In this document: in pieces, positions 37,368-46,684 of the stretch
How the letters are laid out: each line of letters starts with the position of its first letter
How positions within the stretch are numbered: position 1 is the stretch's first letter
Assembly (NCBI GenBank): GCA_963751955.1
Contig: CAVVWM010000002.1
Coordinates: 310,001-374,000, forward strand
Length of the DNA stretch: 64,000 nt
Source of the DNA: JABDIY01 sp963751955
GTDB lineage: Bacteria; Actinomycetota; Acidimicrobiia; Acidimicrobiales; SZUA-35
Direction: 5' to 3'
The notes under the pieces: generated by a model
What the model was told of the DNA's origin: nothing
The model's database searches: none
The model's input: the letters and a program-made list of their open reading frames with translations, nothing else
Translations under genes and position numbers: made by a program

Positions 37368-38519
37368 CTGGACCGCTTCGTTCACCTGATCGAAAGGTCC
37401 CGCCGAGAGGACCCAGCCGAGATGATCGTGGGCTTCGAACCGCCACCAGCGACCGCCTTGGTCGAGGCGTAGCTGGACACTGCCGGCGTGCACCGCATTC
37501 GCGCTCTTGCGAGACTTCGATCCAAGCACGTCCTTCGCTGGTTGTAACTGTTCGCTGGTGGCAGGCCACCGAGTTGTAGCGATCGCTACCCCCGCTCGGC
37601 CCCCGACCTCCCAGGCAATCGCACCAGCGTCCAGCTCGTGCTCGGTCCCCTCGAACAGCCCTGACAGACGGGTCAGGCTCTTTCCCTGGGCCCTACGAGC
37701 AGCAGCTCGCCGCATAAGATCGGTTTCCACGGTGCCCTCGAGTCCAGTGGTGCCATCGCCGACGAGTAGTGAAAGCGCCCGATGGGCGGCATCGGTTGCC
37801 AGACGTTCGAGCTCACGATTATCGAGACCCGAATCAGCCGGCGCCGACACTCGCAGCGGATTCACCCGACCGACTGCTGCGGGCAACGGTCGTCCGCTGG
37901 GCAGGGCACGAGTAGCTTTGGCAAACTCCGATGAAGGGTCCACGGTGTCGTCAACTTCTACCCGCTCAACGTCAGGGTCGCGGCCGGCGATCAACGCTCG
38001 GCGGCGGCGGACCTCGTCAACAATCGTGGCCCGGTCGTGTCCCCGTACGAAGAACAGCACGAACGGATCGTCGTCGATCAGGTCACAGGTTGCGTAACAC
38101 AGGGCGGCGGCGTGTTTGCAGGGGTCGCCCCAGTCGGGGCAGGAGCAGTTCGGTCGCAGGTCACCCGGTGTCGGCAACAATGGTGCGCCGGCCTCCACCG
38201 TGTGAACCGCAAGTCCGTGGGGCATCGCCCCGGACAACAGCTCGGCCGAATAGCGGGCTTTCGACACGATGAGTTCGATCAGGGTCTCCCACTGATCGTC
38301 GTTGAGGATCTTCACACCAAGCGAGGTGCGGTAGGTCTCGGTGCCCCACACCAGAGCCGATACCGAGCCGGGCGAGACGATCACATCCTGCACCCGATCC
38401 TGGCGGGCATACGTGCGACCTCGCGACAGGCGACCGGTGTCGGCGAACTGTGAGGTCTCAAGGCTCTTCAGCCAGGCCTTGCCCCACCACGACGAACCGA
38501 AGGTGCGCGTCCGGGCCAT
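37365..38519 (-). CDS. SWIM zinc-finger protein
   Basis: 384 residues. The SWIM motif CSCPDWGDPCKHAAALCY (CxC...CxH, about residues 125-142) is expected to bind zinc and nucleic acid or protein. The N-terminus (MARTRTFGSSWWGKAWLKSL) is conserved in bacterial SWIM proteins paired with SNF2 helicases. The ATG shares one base with the stop of the SNF2 gene (TGATG at 38517-38521), so the two are translationally coupled and probably form one complex. Function unknown; a role in DNA or RNA transactions is inferred from the pairing. Confidence 0.9.
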   Translation of the reverse strand: MARTRTFGSSWWGKAWLKSLETSQFADTGRLSRGRTYARQDRVQDVIVSPGSVSALVWGTETYRTSLGVKILNDDQWETLIELIVSKARYSAELLSGAMPHGLAVHTVEAGAPLLPTPGDLRPNCSCPDWGDPCKHAAALCYATCDLIDDDPFVLFFVRGHDRATIVDEVRRRRALIAGRDPDVERVEVDDTVDPSSEFAKATRALPSGRPLPAAVGRVNPLRVSAPADSGLDNRELERLATDAAHRALSLLVGDGTTGLEGTVETDLMRRAAARRAQGKSLTRLSGLFEGTEHELDAGAIAWEVGGRAGVAIATTRWPATSEQLQPAKDVLGSKSRKSANAVHAGSVQLRLDQGGRWWRFEAHDHLGWVLSAGPFDQVNEAVQ

Positions 38520-41341
38520 CAGTCGAACCCGTCCAGCGTGTCGTCGGCTTCGTCGAGGATGACAAGCTTGGCCAGGTCGTCGTTGGACAAGTTTCCGATC
38601 CAGCCCTCTCCCCCGGCCAGCACGCTCTCGGCCAACTCTCGTTTCTGGTGCAGCATCGTGGCGATCCGATCTTCCACTGTTCCTGCTGTCACGAGGCGAT
38701 GGACGTTCACCGTCTTGTCCTGCCCGATCCGGTATGCACGATCGGTGGCTTGATCCTCGACCGCCGGGTTCCACCACCGGTCGTAGTGGATCACGTGGCT
38801 GGCAGCAGTGAGGTTCAGTCCGGTACCGCCCGCCTTCAGCGACAGGATCAGGATTCGAAGTTCGCCCGATTGGAAGCGCTCCACCAATACTTCCCGCTCC
38901 TTCACCGAACACCCGCCGTGGAGGAACCCGATCTCGAAACCCTGAGAGCCGCAGTAGTCGACGATCAGGTTTCCCATGTGGACGTACTGGGTGAAGATCA
39001 GCGTGCCTTCGCCCGAGTCCGATGCGACCGCCAGGAGCTCGACCAGGGCGTCCAACTTGCCGGACCGGTTGGCCAGCGGTTCGGTCTCTCGCAGGTAGTT
39101 GGCTGGATGGTTGGTGATCTGTTTGAGCCCGGTGAGCATCTTCAGCACCATGCCCTGCCGGGAGATCTCATCGCTGGCCGATCGGAGGTCTTCGAGCGCT
39201 TGATCTGCCACCGCTTTGTAAAGCGTGATCTGTTCTTTCGACAGCGGCACCACCACGTCGCGTTCGAGTTTGTCGGGTAGCTCGGGAGCGATGCCAGGGT
39301 CGGTCTTGCGCCGCCTCAGAAGGAGTGGAGCGATCCTTCGTTGAAGTCGACCGCGGGCACCCTCGTCGCCATCTCGTTCGATGGGGGTGGAGTAAGTGCG
39401 CCGGAACTCGGCCATGGTGCCGAGGTAGCCGGGCAGCACCCACGAGGTGATGCTCCACAACTCCAGGAGTTTGTTCTCCACCGGTGTGCCGGTCAGCGCA
39501 ATCCGCAGCTGACCGCCGAGCACCGCCATGGCTTTGGCGGTTCTGCTCTTGGGGTTCTTGAAGGCCTGGGCCTCGTCGGCAACCACAATCTTCCACAGCC
39601 GTTCACCGAGAGATTCGCCGTCGAAACGAACAACTCCGTAGGTGGTGAGCACGATGGTGTTGGCATCCAGATCGTCGGGCAGCTTCCGCTTCGATCCGTG
39701 ATAACGAAGAACCTTTGTTGCGGGTACGAATTCGGCAGCCTCCCGTTCCCAGTTGGTGATGAGCGACGTGGGGCAAACAACAAGGGTGGGCCCCGACGCC
39801 TCGGCGTGAAGGGCCAGCACCTGGATGGTCTTGCCAAGGCCCATGTCGTCGGCCAGCACTCCGCCGGTGCCCAGCCGGGCGATGGCTTGGAGCCAGCCAA
39901 GACCCACTTTCTGATAGTCGCGAAGCGATGCGTTGAGACCGCTCGGTTCATCGACCGGTTGTGGATCGCGGAGCGCCTTGAAGTCGGCCGCGGCATCGGC
40001 GACGACACCCTTCAGGGTGAACGAGGCGATGCCTTCTTCCTCGAACAGCAGGGAGTCGTCGGTGTCGAAGTCTTCGATGGCCGCAGCGGCGAGGATGTCG
40101 ACCATTTCGGGGGTTGGTGGCGGTTCCGCTAGCCGGCGCAGTTGCTGTTCATCGAGCACCACCCACTGGCCTCGGAGCTTGACCACCGGTCGTTTGGCGT
40201 TGGCAAGCGAGTCCAGTTCGGCTCGGGTAAGGGTGACGCCGTTGAGGATCACTTCCCACTCCACGTCGAGCAGCGACTGAAGCCCGAGCACCGGAGGCAG
40301 ATCCCCCGGTGGTGGCGTTGCCGATACCCGGGGGCGTTGTTCGATCGTGGCGGTGTCGATCTGGCCCGAGAACCGCACCTCGATGCCAGTGTTCTGGAGA
40401 TCGCCGACGACATCGAGGAATCCTGGGACTTCATCGGCGTGGAGCATCACGCTGCTGGGGGCTACTTCTTCCATCGCCCGGTTCAGCACCGGGCAGATCA
40501 GCGATGCCTGCCGGAGCCCGATGAGGAACTCGCTTTCGGCTTCGGGGCCGAGGAGGGCGACAACGTCGCCGGGTGAGCGCCACAGGTCTTCGGCCGACAC
40601 GATGATCGACGGATCTGTGGAGCTGCGCAACGACAGGTCGAGCAACCACGCTGCTTCGGGGTCGGTCTCATCGGCGGGAGGAACAGCGCTCACCACGAGA
40701 CGACACCCGGCGGCGAAGGGTTGCACGAGCTCGGTGAGCCACGGCCGGAGATGTTGCACCCGCATGCCATCGACGTCGGAGAAGGCCGGGTTGCCCGACA
40801 CCAGCGCTGCGGCCCGGGTTCGCACCAACGAGTCGGCCACGGCATCGAGAAGCTTGCCGACAATGGTTGAGGCACCGCCGATCCTGGCGCCATCGTGCAG
40901 ATCCGAGTGAATGGCGGCGCAGTGGGCGGCCGCTGGCATCGCCTCGACGATCCGGACGATGTAGGAGGAATCGGCGGGGTGGATTGGCCCCACCCGCCAT
41001 GTGTCCCAGCCGTCGGTGGTGATCCAGGGCAGCAGTTGGCCCCGGGCGATCAGGTCGAGAGCGAGCCGCACCGCCATAGCGAGGGAATGGAACGATTGAT
41101 GCAGCTCAGCCGAACGGGGCAACGACGCGAGGACTTCGATTGCCTCGGGCATCTCGAGGATTCGGGCGCCGACGGTATGCGTCTTTCCGTCGCCCAGAGC
41201 TACTTCGATCGGCTCGAGGCTCTGGTCGAACAAGCCGTCGATGGTTTCGGGATCCCACACCGCCACCCGGGATTGGCGGGGCCGGTCGTGGGGAAGGAAC
41301 GTGGCACAGTGGTGGGGTTCGAAGCCCACCGGATCAGACAA
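38519..41341 (-). CDS. SNF2-family DEAD/DEAH-box helicase/ATPase
   Basis: 940 residues. The N-terminal 400 residues form the bacterial SNF2-associated region; the ATPase core follows: Walker A DDMGLGKTIQ, DEAQ box (VVADEAQAFKNP), LTGTPVENK, and the C-terminal helicase half with SLKAGGTGLNL and DRAYRIGQ. Swi2/Snf2 motors translocate on duplex DNA and remodel bound proteins. Start uncertain: TTG 41341 is used, GTG 41329 is possible; both overlap or abut the MFS stop (41334). Coupled to the SWIM gene downstream. Confidence 0.92.
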   Translation of the reverse strand: MSDPVGFEPHHCATFLPHDRPRQSRVAVWDPETIDGLFDQSLEPIEVALGDGKTHTVGARILEMPEAIEVLASLPRSAELHQSFHSLAMAVRLALDLIARGQLLPWITTDGWDTWRVGPIHPADSSYIVRIVEAMPAAAHCAAIHSDLHDGARIGGASTIVGKLLDAVADSLVRTRAAALVSGNPAFSDVDGMRVQHLRPWLTELVQPFAAGCRLVVSAVPPADETDPEAAWLLDLSLRSSTDPSIIVSAEDLWRSPGDVVALLGPEAESEFLIGLRQASLICPVLNRAMEEVAPSSVMLHADEVPGFLDVVGDLQNTGIEVRFSGQIDTATIEQRPRVSATPPPGDLPPVLGLQSLLDVEWEVILNGVTLTRAELDSLANAKRPVVKLRGQWVVLDEQQLRRLAEPPPTPEMVDILAAAAIEDFDTDDSLLFEEEGIASFTLKGVVADAAADFKALRDPQPVDEPSGLNASLRDYQKVGLGWLQAIARLGTGGVLADDMGLGKTIQVLALHAEASGPTLVVCPTSLITNWEREAAEFVPATKVLRYHGSKRKLPDDLDANTIVLTTYGVVRFDGESLGERLWKIVVADEAQAFKNPKSRTAKAMAVLGGQLRIALTGTPVENKLLELWSITSWVLPGYLGTMAEFRRTYSTPIERDGDEGARGRLQRRIAPLLLRRRKTDPGIAPELPDKLERDVVVPLSKEQITLYKAVADQALEDLRSASDEISRQGMVLKMLTGLKQITNHPANYLRETEPLANRSGKLDALVELLAVASDSGEGTLIFTQYVHMGNLIVDYCGSQGFEIGFLHGGCSVKEREVLVERFQSGELRILILSLKAGGTGLNLTAASHVIHYDRWWNPAVEDQATDRAYRIGQDKTVNVHRLVTAGTVEDRIATMLHQKRELAESVLAGGEGWIGNLSNDDLAKLVILDEADDTLDGFD

Positions 41342-42497
41342 CGACGGGGTCGGCGGGTGCCAGTTCGATCATCTCGTCGGAGCGGGCCAGTAACCGTCGG
41401 ACGAAGATGACACCCACAAGGATGAACGAGCCGTAGCCGGCGAAGAGGACCCTGGGTCCGTAGAGCTCATAGATCACCGGACCGAGCAGGGCAGTAGTTC
41501 CAGCGACGATCGCGCCGGACGCTTCCAGCATGGCCTGACCGGCTGCAGCCTGAGCAGCACCGGTTTCCCGCACGGTGATGATCTGCGACGCCGGGAACGA
41601 GAACGACTCGACCGAGGAGTGAATAACGCCGGCGATCGTGAAGCCGATCAGGCTGGGGAACAGGCCATAGCCGGCAATGGAGAAGGCCGCGGCCGTGATG
41701 GCGATCGGGAAGATCTTCCTGGCATTCGCCTTTTCGACGAACGTCCCCGCCGGGCTGGGCAGTACCACCAGCGGAATCCCGATGATGAGCAGCAGGAGGC
41801 CCACCTGGGTATTGGAGGCGCCGAGATCTTCCAGGTAGATGTCGATCACAGAATCAAAGATGCCCACGCCGCCGAATAGCAGCGTGTAGCCAAGAACCGC
41901 TCCGCGCAAGCCCGGCCGTTCGATGAGCCTGGTGACCGACGAGAGGGTCATACGTGATGTAGCGACCGGCGAGGTCCACGCCCACCCAACCAGCGGGACG
42001 CTGACGATGACGGTTGCCACCGCAAAGACGATGAAGACCGTTGCGAAGCCGAAACGCTCGAGCTGAGACGCCAGCGGTGGACCAAGGATGAAACCGGAAA
42101 CCGACGCGCTGAGTAGCGCACCCAGCTTCTGACCGGCGCCTTCGATGTCGCTCCCGATCACCGCCTTTTTCACTGCAATACCACCCATGGCGATGGCAGC
42201 GCCCAGGAGGCCCCGCGACAACACGAAATGCCAAAGCGTGTCGCCGAACCCGAACATGAGATTGCCGATCACGGTGAGGATGGTGGCACCGATGATGAGT
42301 AGCCCGCTGTAGCCACGGTCGGCCAACGGCGACACGATGAATGTGGCCGGGAGGGTGGTGAGGAATCCCATGGAGGCGACCAGCCCGATACCCCAATCGG
42401 GGAGCCCGTAGGCCTCACGAATATCGGACAGGAAAACGAAAACACCACCGATGCTGGCGATGAGCAAGAATTGATATGCGTACGCCAGTCGATGCAT
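41334..42497 (-). CDS. Major facilitator superfamily transporter
   Basis: 387 residues with about 12 hydrophobic helices and short loops. The MFS motif A-like loop appears as SPLADRGYSGLL after helix 2. No substrate-specific signature was recognised; drug or metabolite efflux is the common role. ATG 42497 has both GGAG 5 bases upstream and GAGAAT at leaderless spacing; the open frame to 42614 is not used. It is the first gene of a minus-strand run with SNF2 and SWIM. Confidence 0.85.
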   Translation of the reverse strand: MHRLAYAYQFLLIASIGGVFVFLSDIREAYGLPDWGIGLVASMGFLTTLPATFIVSPLADRGYSGLLIIGATILTVIGNLMFGFGDTLWHFVLSRGLLGAAIAMGGIAVKKAVIGSDIEGAGQKLGALLSASVSGFILGPPLASQLERFGFATVFIVFAVATVIVSVPLVGWAWTSPVATSRMTLSSVTRLIERPGLRGAVLGYTLLFGGVGIFDSVIDIYLEDLGASNTQVGLLLLIIGIPLVVLPSPAGTFVEKANARKIFPIAITAAAFSIAGYGLFPSLIGFTIAGVIHSSVESFSFPASQIITVRETGAAQAAAGQAMLEASGAIVAGTTALLGPVIYELYGPRVLFAGYGSFILVGVIFVRRLLARSDEMIELAPADPVVV

Positions 42498-42503
42498 TGC
42501 TCC

Positions 42504-42509
42504 ATTCTC
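42504..42509 (-). promoter_or_regulatory. -10-like element (GAGAAT) of the MFS gene
   Basis: Six bases before ATG 42497; overlaps a possible GGAG ribosome site, so the mode of initiation is unsettled. Confidence 0.35.
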
Positions 42510-42589
42510 GCCCGTGGGTGTGACACTTACGCCAAATTTCCTCAGCGACCCCTCGCCCCTCCCCTCCTCCGCCCAAATTGCGTGCCCAA

Positions 42590-42606
42590 CCCACCGTCTT
42601 GGTGGG
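42590..42606. repeat. Hairpin in a divergent intergenic region
   Basis: CCCACC and GGTGGG around a 5-base loop, between the divergent MFS and LLM genes; may be an operator or chance. Confidence 0.3.
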
Positions 42607-42660
42607 CTTGACACTTCAGAAGCGGCCAGACGTGGGTGGCGTACGCAATTTCACCGCACC

Positions 42661-42666
42661 TAGGCT
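42661..42666 (+). promoter_or_regulatory. -10 element (TAGGCT) of the LLM oxidoreductase gene
   Basis: Six bases before ATG 42673, favouring it over the adjacent ATG 42670. Confidence 0.5.
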
Positions 42667-42672
42667 CGGATG

Positions 42673-43602
42673 ATGCCCAAGCCATTTCGATTCGGAATCC
42701 AGGCCAAATCGGCCAACACCAAAACCGAATGGGTGGAGCAGGTGAAGAAGATCGAGGATTTGGGGTACTCATCGCTGAGCCTGCCGGACCACTTCGATGG
42801 CCAGCTCGCCCCGACGCCGGCATTGATGGCCGCAGCGGATGCGACGACCGATCTTCGAGTGGGTGCGCTGGTGTGGTGCAACGATTATCGCCATCCGGTG
42901 ACCTTCGCCAGCGAGATGGCCACGCTCGACATCCTCTCCGAGGGCCGACTGGAGCTAGGTATCGGCGCCGGTTGGATGAAGACCGACTACGACGCCGCCG
43001 GGATCGAGTACGACCGTCCGGGGGTGCGCATCGATCGGATGATCGAGTCGATTGAGATCATCAAGGGTTTGTTCTCAGACGGACCGTTCACCTACACAGG
43101 CGAGCACTACGGCGTCACCGACCTCGACCTTCTACCCAAGCCGATCCAGAAGCCCGTCCCGATACTGGTTGGCGGCGGCGGGCCTCGCATGCTGAAACTC
43201 GCCGGCAAACATGCCGACATCGTGGGAGTCAACCCGAACCTCAGGTCCGGTGCGATCGACGAAACGACGGTGGCCGACGCCACCGCCGAGCGGTACGCCG
43301 AGAAGATCAGCTGGGTCAAAGAAGGAGCGGGCGACCGCTTCCACGATATCGAGCTGCAGATCCGGGTCTTCATGACCATGATCACCGACGACCGGGACGG
43401 CACCGCCGAAGCACTAGGCCCCGGCCTGGGAATGGACAAAGAACAGGCTCTCGCCTCTCCCCTGGCGGTGGTCGGCACGGTCGAGCAAATCGCCGAAACC
43501 ATGGTCGAACGTCGAGAGACCTACGGCTTCAGCTACATCACGCTGGGAGCCGAGAACATCGACTCGTTCGCTCCGGTGGTGGCGAAGTTGGCCGGTTGCT
43601 AA
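42673..43602 (+). CDS. LLM-class F420-dependent oxidoreductase
   Basis: 309 residues. TIM-barrel luciferase-like monooxygenase fold with LSLPDHFDGQLAP, LDILSEGRLELGIGAGW, YTGEHYGVTDL and PVPILVGGGGPRML, the family's flavin/F420 and phosphate contacts. These resemble TIGR03621-type F420 enzymes of actinobacteria; the substrate is unknown. ATG 42673 is chosen from promoter spacing. Monocistronic, divergent from the MFS gene. Confidence 0.88.
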   Translation: MPKPFRFGIQAKSANTKTEWVEQVKKIEDLGYSSLSLPDHFDGQLAPTPALMAAADATTDLRVGALVWCNDYRHPVTFASEMATLDILSEGRLELGIGAGWMKTDYDAAGIEYDRPGVRIDRMIESIEIIKGLFSDGPFTYTGEHYGVTDLDLLPKPIQKPVPILVGGGGPRMLKLAGKHADIVGVNPNLRSGAIDETTVADATAERYAEKISWVKEGAGDRFHDIELQIRVFMTMITDDRDGTAEALGPGLGMDKEQALASPLAVVGTVEQIAETMVERRETYGFSYITLGAENIDSFAPVVAKLAGC

Positions 43603-43621
43603 CTGCGGCGAGGACCTCACC

Positions 43622-43947
43622 ATGGCGCACGAGCACTCACCACTCCGCTGGACCGCAGTGTGCATCGACTGCGCCGATGCCGAAGAGTTGGCGTACTTCT
43701 ACAGCCAACTCCTCGGGTGGGTCGTATCAGCGAGGGACGGACAGGATTGGCTTCAGCTGGGCAATCCCGAAGGGGGCGTCGGCCTGAACATCCAAGCCGA
43801 GGAGTCCTACCGGCGGCCATTGATCGCACCCTCGACGCCGGCGGATCGATCGCTTCCCACCAGCCGTCGGATCGCGATCCAGACCAAATTCGGATCATGC
43901 TCGACCCCGCCGGCCACCCGTTCTGCATCTTCACGCCAGGCGAATAG
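43622..43947 (+). pseudogene. VOC (glyoxalase-like) protein with out-of-frame internal deletion
   Basis: The first frame reads a normal VOC N-terminus (WTAVCIDCADAEELAYFYSQ through to GGVGLNIQAEESYRR). After about 43815 the matching C-terminal half appears in another frame: AIDRTLDAGGSIASHQPSDR then IRIMLDPAGHPFCIFTPGE and a stop at 43947. Compared with intact family members, some 20 residues are missing from the middle and the frame is lost. The metal-ligand strand in the gap is gone, so the product should be inactive. GAGG precedes ATG 43622. Confidence 0.78.
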
Positions 43948-43991
43948 CGCCGCTCGGCCCGTGCTCGCCCAACCCTGTCACACACCCCGAA

Positions 43992-43997
43992 TAGGGT
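43992..43997 (+). promoter_or_regulatory. -10 element (TAGGGT) of the DUF222-HNH gene
   Basis: Six bases before ATG 44004; no ribosome-binding site is present. Confidence 0.5.
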
Positions 43998-44003
43998 TGA
44001 CAC

Positions 44004-45344
44004 ATGGAGTTCTCGGCGGAGATTCATGCTGGCAGCGGCTATTTGATTGAGGAACGGGAACGGCTGTTGGCGGTGTCGGAACGGCTGCGAGAGATCGCCA
44101 CTGCCGACAATTCTGAGATGACCAGGGGTCAGCTCGCTGACCTGATCACCGATCTTGTCGACAGCACCGAACAGGCTGCAGCCGTGGCCGGGCGATTCGT
44201 CGCCTTCGGAGAACGCAACACGTGTGCGCTCACCAAAGGTTCGAAGTCCATGACCCCGCTTCTTACCTCCACGTGCCGGGTCTCTCGAGCTCGGGCCCGG
44301 CAGTTGCGGCGAGCCGGGCTGGCGTCGGAACGATTTCCCCATTTCCATCGGGCACTGATGGACGGGCAGATCACCATGGCGCACATCGATCTGGTCCAAC
44401 CGGTCTGGAAATCGGTCAACTCACGCCAGTTCGACGCCGCCGAGAAGGAACTGGCCCAGCTTGCCGCACTGTGCACTCCTGAAGAGTTCCAGGACTATCT
44501 GGCCGAATGGCAAGCGGTATCGGATCCCACCCAGCACCTCGATGAGTTCATCAGGTCCCAAGCCCAACAGCATCTGATGCTCCAGTTCGACCTCAACGGC
44601 AACCTCCACCTCACCGGCACCGTCGGAGCACTGCATGCAGAACCCTTCGCCGAAACTGTATTCAACCGGGCCGAACCCATCAAAGCAGCCAACCCCGATC
44701 GGTTCCGTTCGGCCGCTGCCATGGACGCCTTGATCGATCTGGTCTTGGACGCCGACGGCAAGTATCGGGCCCACCTCGAAATCCTCTACCCCACACCTCT
44801 CACCCCTCAGGCGGGCGGCGACTCCGGCGTTCAGCCAGCCGATTCGGGTCCCCTGGTCGAACCTCCAACCGACAAACAGGAACAAGTTCCAGAACGGTCA
44901 CGACGCGCTCGAGCCAATCAAATCCGAACCCACTGCGACACAGGGTTCTCTGCCCGCACCTATCCCCGCACAATCCGAGGAACGCTCATCCCACCGGCCA
45001 TCGTCAACCAGATGTTGGCCACTGCCCGTGTCCGCAAGCATTTCCTCGACCACAACGGCAACATCGCCGCCGACACGTCGGCCGGGCGGCACTTCACCAC
45101 CACCCAGAAACGTCTCATCCGGCTACGAGATCACCGCTGCCAACACAGCGGATGCCAGACTCCTGCTCGACACTGCGACACCGACCATGTCATGACCTGG
45201 CACCACGGCGGACAAAGCCTCATTGCCAACGCCCAACTCCTGTGTCGATTCCACCACCGCTGGAAACACCGAATCGATCCACAACCCAACGCCCGCACGT
45301 CCAGGATCTTCGGTGATGGTCCCCTGGCTATCCAACTCGAATAG
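44004..45344 (+). CDS. DUF222 and HNH endonuclease domain protein
   Basis: 446 residues. An N-terminal DUF222 helical region (about 1-300) leads to a C-terminal HNH nuclease domain: CQHSGCQTPARHCDTDHV then TWHHGGQS and LLCRFHHRWKH, with the zinc cysteines and catalytic His. These proteins occur in many copies in actinobacterial genomes; their function is not established, and links to mobile DNA have been suggested. Adjacent to a decayed VOC gene. Leaderless start. Confidence 0.9.
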   Translation: MEFSAEIHAGSGYLIEERERLLAVSERLREIATADNSEMTRGQLADLITDLVDSTEQAAAVAGRFVAFGERNTCALTKGSKSMTPLLTSTCRVSRARARQLRRAGLASERFPHFHRALMDGQITMAHIDLVQPVWKSVNSRQFDAAEKELAQLAALCTPEEFQDYLAEWQAVSDPTQHLDEFIRSQAQQHLMLQFDLNGNLHLTGTVGALHAEPFAETVFNRAEPIKAANPDRFRSAAAMDALIDLVLDADGKYRAHLEILYPTPLTPQAGGDSGVQPADSGPLVEPPTDKQEQVPERSRRARANQIRTHCDTGFSARTYPRTIRGTLIPPAIVNQMLATARVRKHFLDHNGNIAADTSAGRHFTTTQKRLIRLRDHRCQHSGCQTPARHCDTDHVMTWHHGGQSLIANAQLLCRFHHRWKHRIDPQPNARTSRIFGDGPLAIQLE

Positions 45345-45428
45345 CCGCCATCAGGCGCAGTAGACGAGCTTCAGACCGGTGACCTACGACTCTTGGCGCC
45401 GGGCTTCAGAAGCCTCAGGATCGACCCC

Positions 45429-46151
45429 ATGGTTGCCCATGACGACTCGACCACCCGGACGGTTTCCCATCACCCCGGCCGTCACGACCGGCTGAGTCAA
45501 CGATCGCTTGGTCGGACGGGCTTTGCATTCCTGCAAGTCGTGGGGCATGTTCTGGCTCCGTGGAGGCGCGACTGGCGCCGCCGCTGGGGTGCTCGTCCCG
45601 GGGAACCTGACCCGTCACTACCGGGCGAGGAACTCATCCCGAACCCGGCGTGGGATTACACCCACGCCGTCTCCATCGCGGCGCCGCCTGAACAGGTCTG
45701 GCCGTGGATAGCCCAATTGGGTCAAGGGCGAGGCGGGTTCTACTCCTACGAGCGCCTCGAGAACATGTTCGGATGTCAGATCACCAACACCGACCAGGTC
45801 CTGCCCGACTTTCAGGCACCTGCGGTGGGGGACGAGATCCGACTCCACCCGACGTCCCCGCCGTTGCACGTCGCAGTAGTCGAGCCCGGCCGATCACTCG
45901 TGCTTCGGGGTTCACCAATGAATGACGTACAACCAGAGACCGACAATATCTGGTCGTTCCACCTCGAGCCCGAACCGACCGGCCAGTGCCGCCTGATCGA
46001 GCGAGGCAAGACCGTGCATGGCACATCCATCACCGACCGCCTCTTCTTTTCACCGGTGCTGATCGAACCGATCGGTTTCGTGATGAGCAGGGAGATGCTC
46101 CTGGGCATCAAGGAACGCGCCGAGCGATCGGCTCGGCTGACCGACTCGTGA
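45429..46151 (+). CDS. SRPBCC-family (START-like) protein
   Basis: About 240 residues. After a basic N-terminus (APWRRDWRRRWGARP), a ligand-binding START-like domain begins at IAAPPEQVWPWIAQLGQGRG and ends with a long C-terminal helix (MSREMLLGIKERAER). Members bind hydrophobic ligands or act as cyclases; no specific role is visible. The start is uncertain: ATG 45429 has CAGGAT 7 bases upstream; TTG 45393 is also in frame. Confidence 0.72.
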   Translation: MVAHDDSTTRTVSHHPGRHDRLSQRSLGRTGFAFLQVVGHVLAPWRRDWRRRWGARPGEPDPSLPGEELIPNPAWDYTHAVSIAAPPEQVWPWIAQLGQGRGGFYSYERLENMFGCQITNTDQVLPDFQAPAVGDEIRLHPTSPPLHVAVVEPGRSLVLRGSPMNDVQPETDNIWSFHLEPEPTGQCRLIERGKTVHGTSITDRLFFSPVLIEPIGFVMSREMLLGIKERAERSARLTDS

Positions 46152-46175
46152 GGACGGCACTATTGTCGTAGGTCT

Positions 46176-46667
46176 GTGAGTCCACTACTGGTCGTTGCGC
46201 TGATCATCCTGGTGACGCTGCTGCTTATGGTGCTTGCAGTCATCGGTGCTACCGCGTTCGGGGCCAGGAAAGTCAAGCGGCACTATCAGGGCCAACGCGA
46301 ACTCGTGTCGGGCCAAAGGAGTGCCGCCCCGCTCAACTGGCAGGGCTCGCCGAAACGGGAGGCAATTCAGCATCGACGCCTGGTCAAGGCGATGCAGCTG
46401 GCCCGCTCGGTTCACAGCCCGACCGAGGCTGCGGCGCTGGGCCGGCAGGCGCTCATGATCGAACAAGAACTCGTGCGAGCGGCGCTACTCCCCAAGGGCG
46501 CCAAGAACAAGGCCCTCGATACCACCGACAGCCTGGTCAGCAGCGTCGAGGAATTGGCCGCAGGGGTCTACGAGCGATCCTCGGCCCTACCAACGATCCA
46601 GACCGATCTCAGCGAACTTCGCGAACGTCTTCGACTCGTCGAAGAAGCCCGCCGCGAGCTGGGGTGA
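46176..46667 (+). CDS. Small membrane-anchored coiled-coil protein, unknown function
   Basis: 163 residues from GTG 46176. A single N-terminal transmembrane helix (LLVVALIILVTLLLMVLAVI) is followed by a basic cytoplasmic segment and a helical C-terminus, with a likely coiled coil over the last 40 residues (TDLSELRERLRLVEEARREL). Family not recognised. It converges on the HelD gene. Confidence 0.65.
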   Translation: MSPLLVVALIILVTLLLMVLAVIGATAFGARKVKRHYQGQRELVSGQRSAAPLNWQGSPKREAIQHRRLVKAMQLARSVHSPTEAAALGRQALMIEQELVRAALLPKGAKNKALDTTDSLVSSVEELAAGVYERSSALPTIQTDLSELRERLRLVEEARRELG

Positions 46668-46684
46668 GTCGCAGCAGTTTCTCG

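Noticed and set aside
42608..42613. Perfect TTGACA (-35 consensus) upstream of the LLM gene
   Set aside because: No -10-like hexamer at 16-18 bases from it; the TAGGCT box is too far (47 bases).
44004..45344. DUF222-HNH protein as a group II intron or homing endonuclease
   Set aside because: No intron RNA or reverse transcriptase; the DUF222-HNH layout is a widespread stand-alone family.
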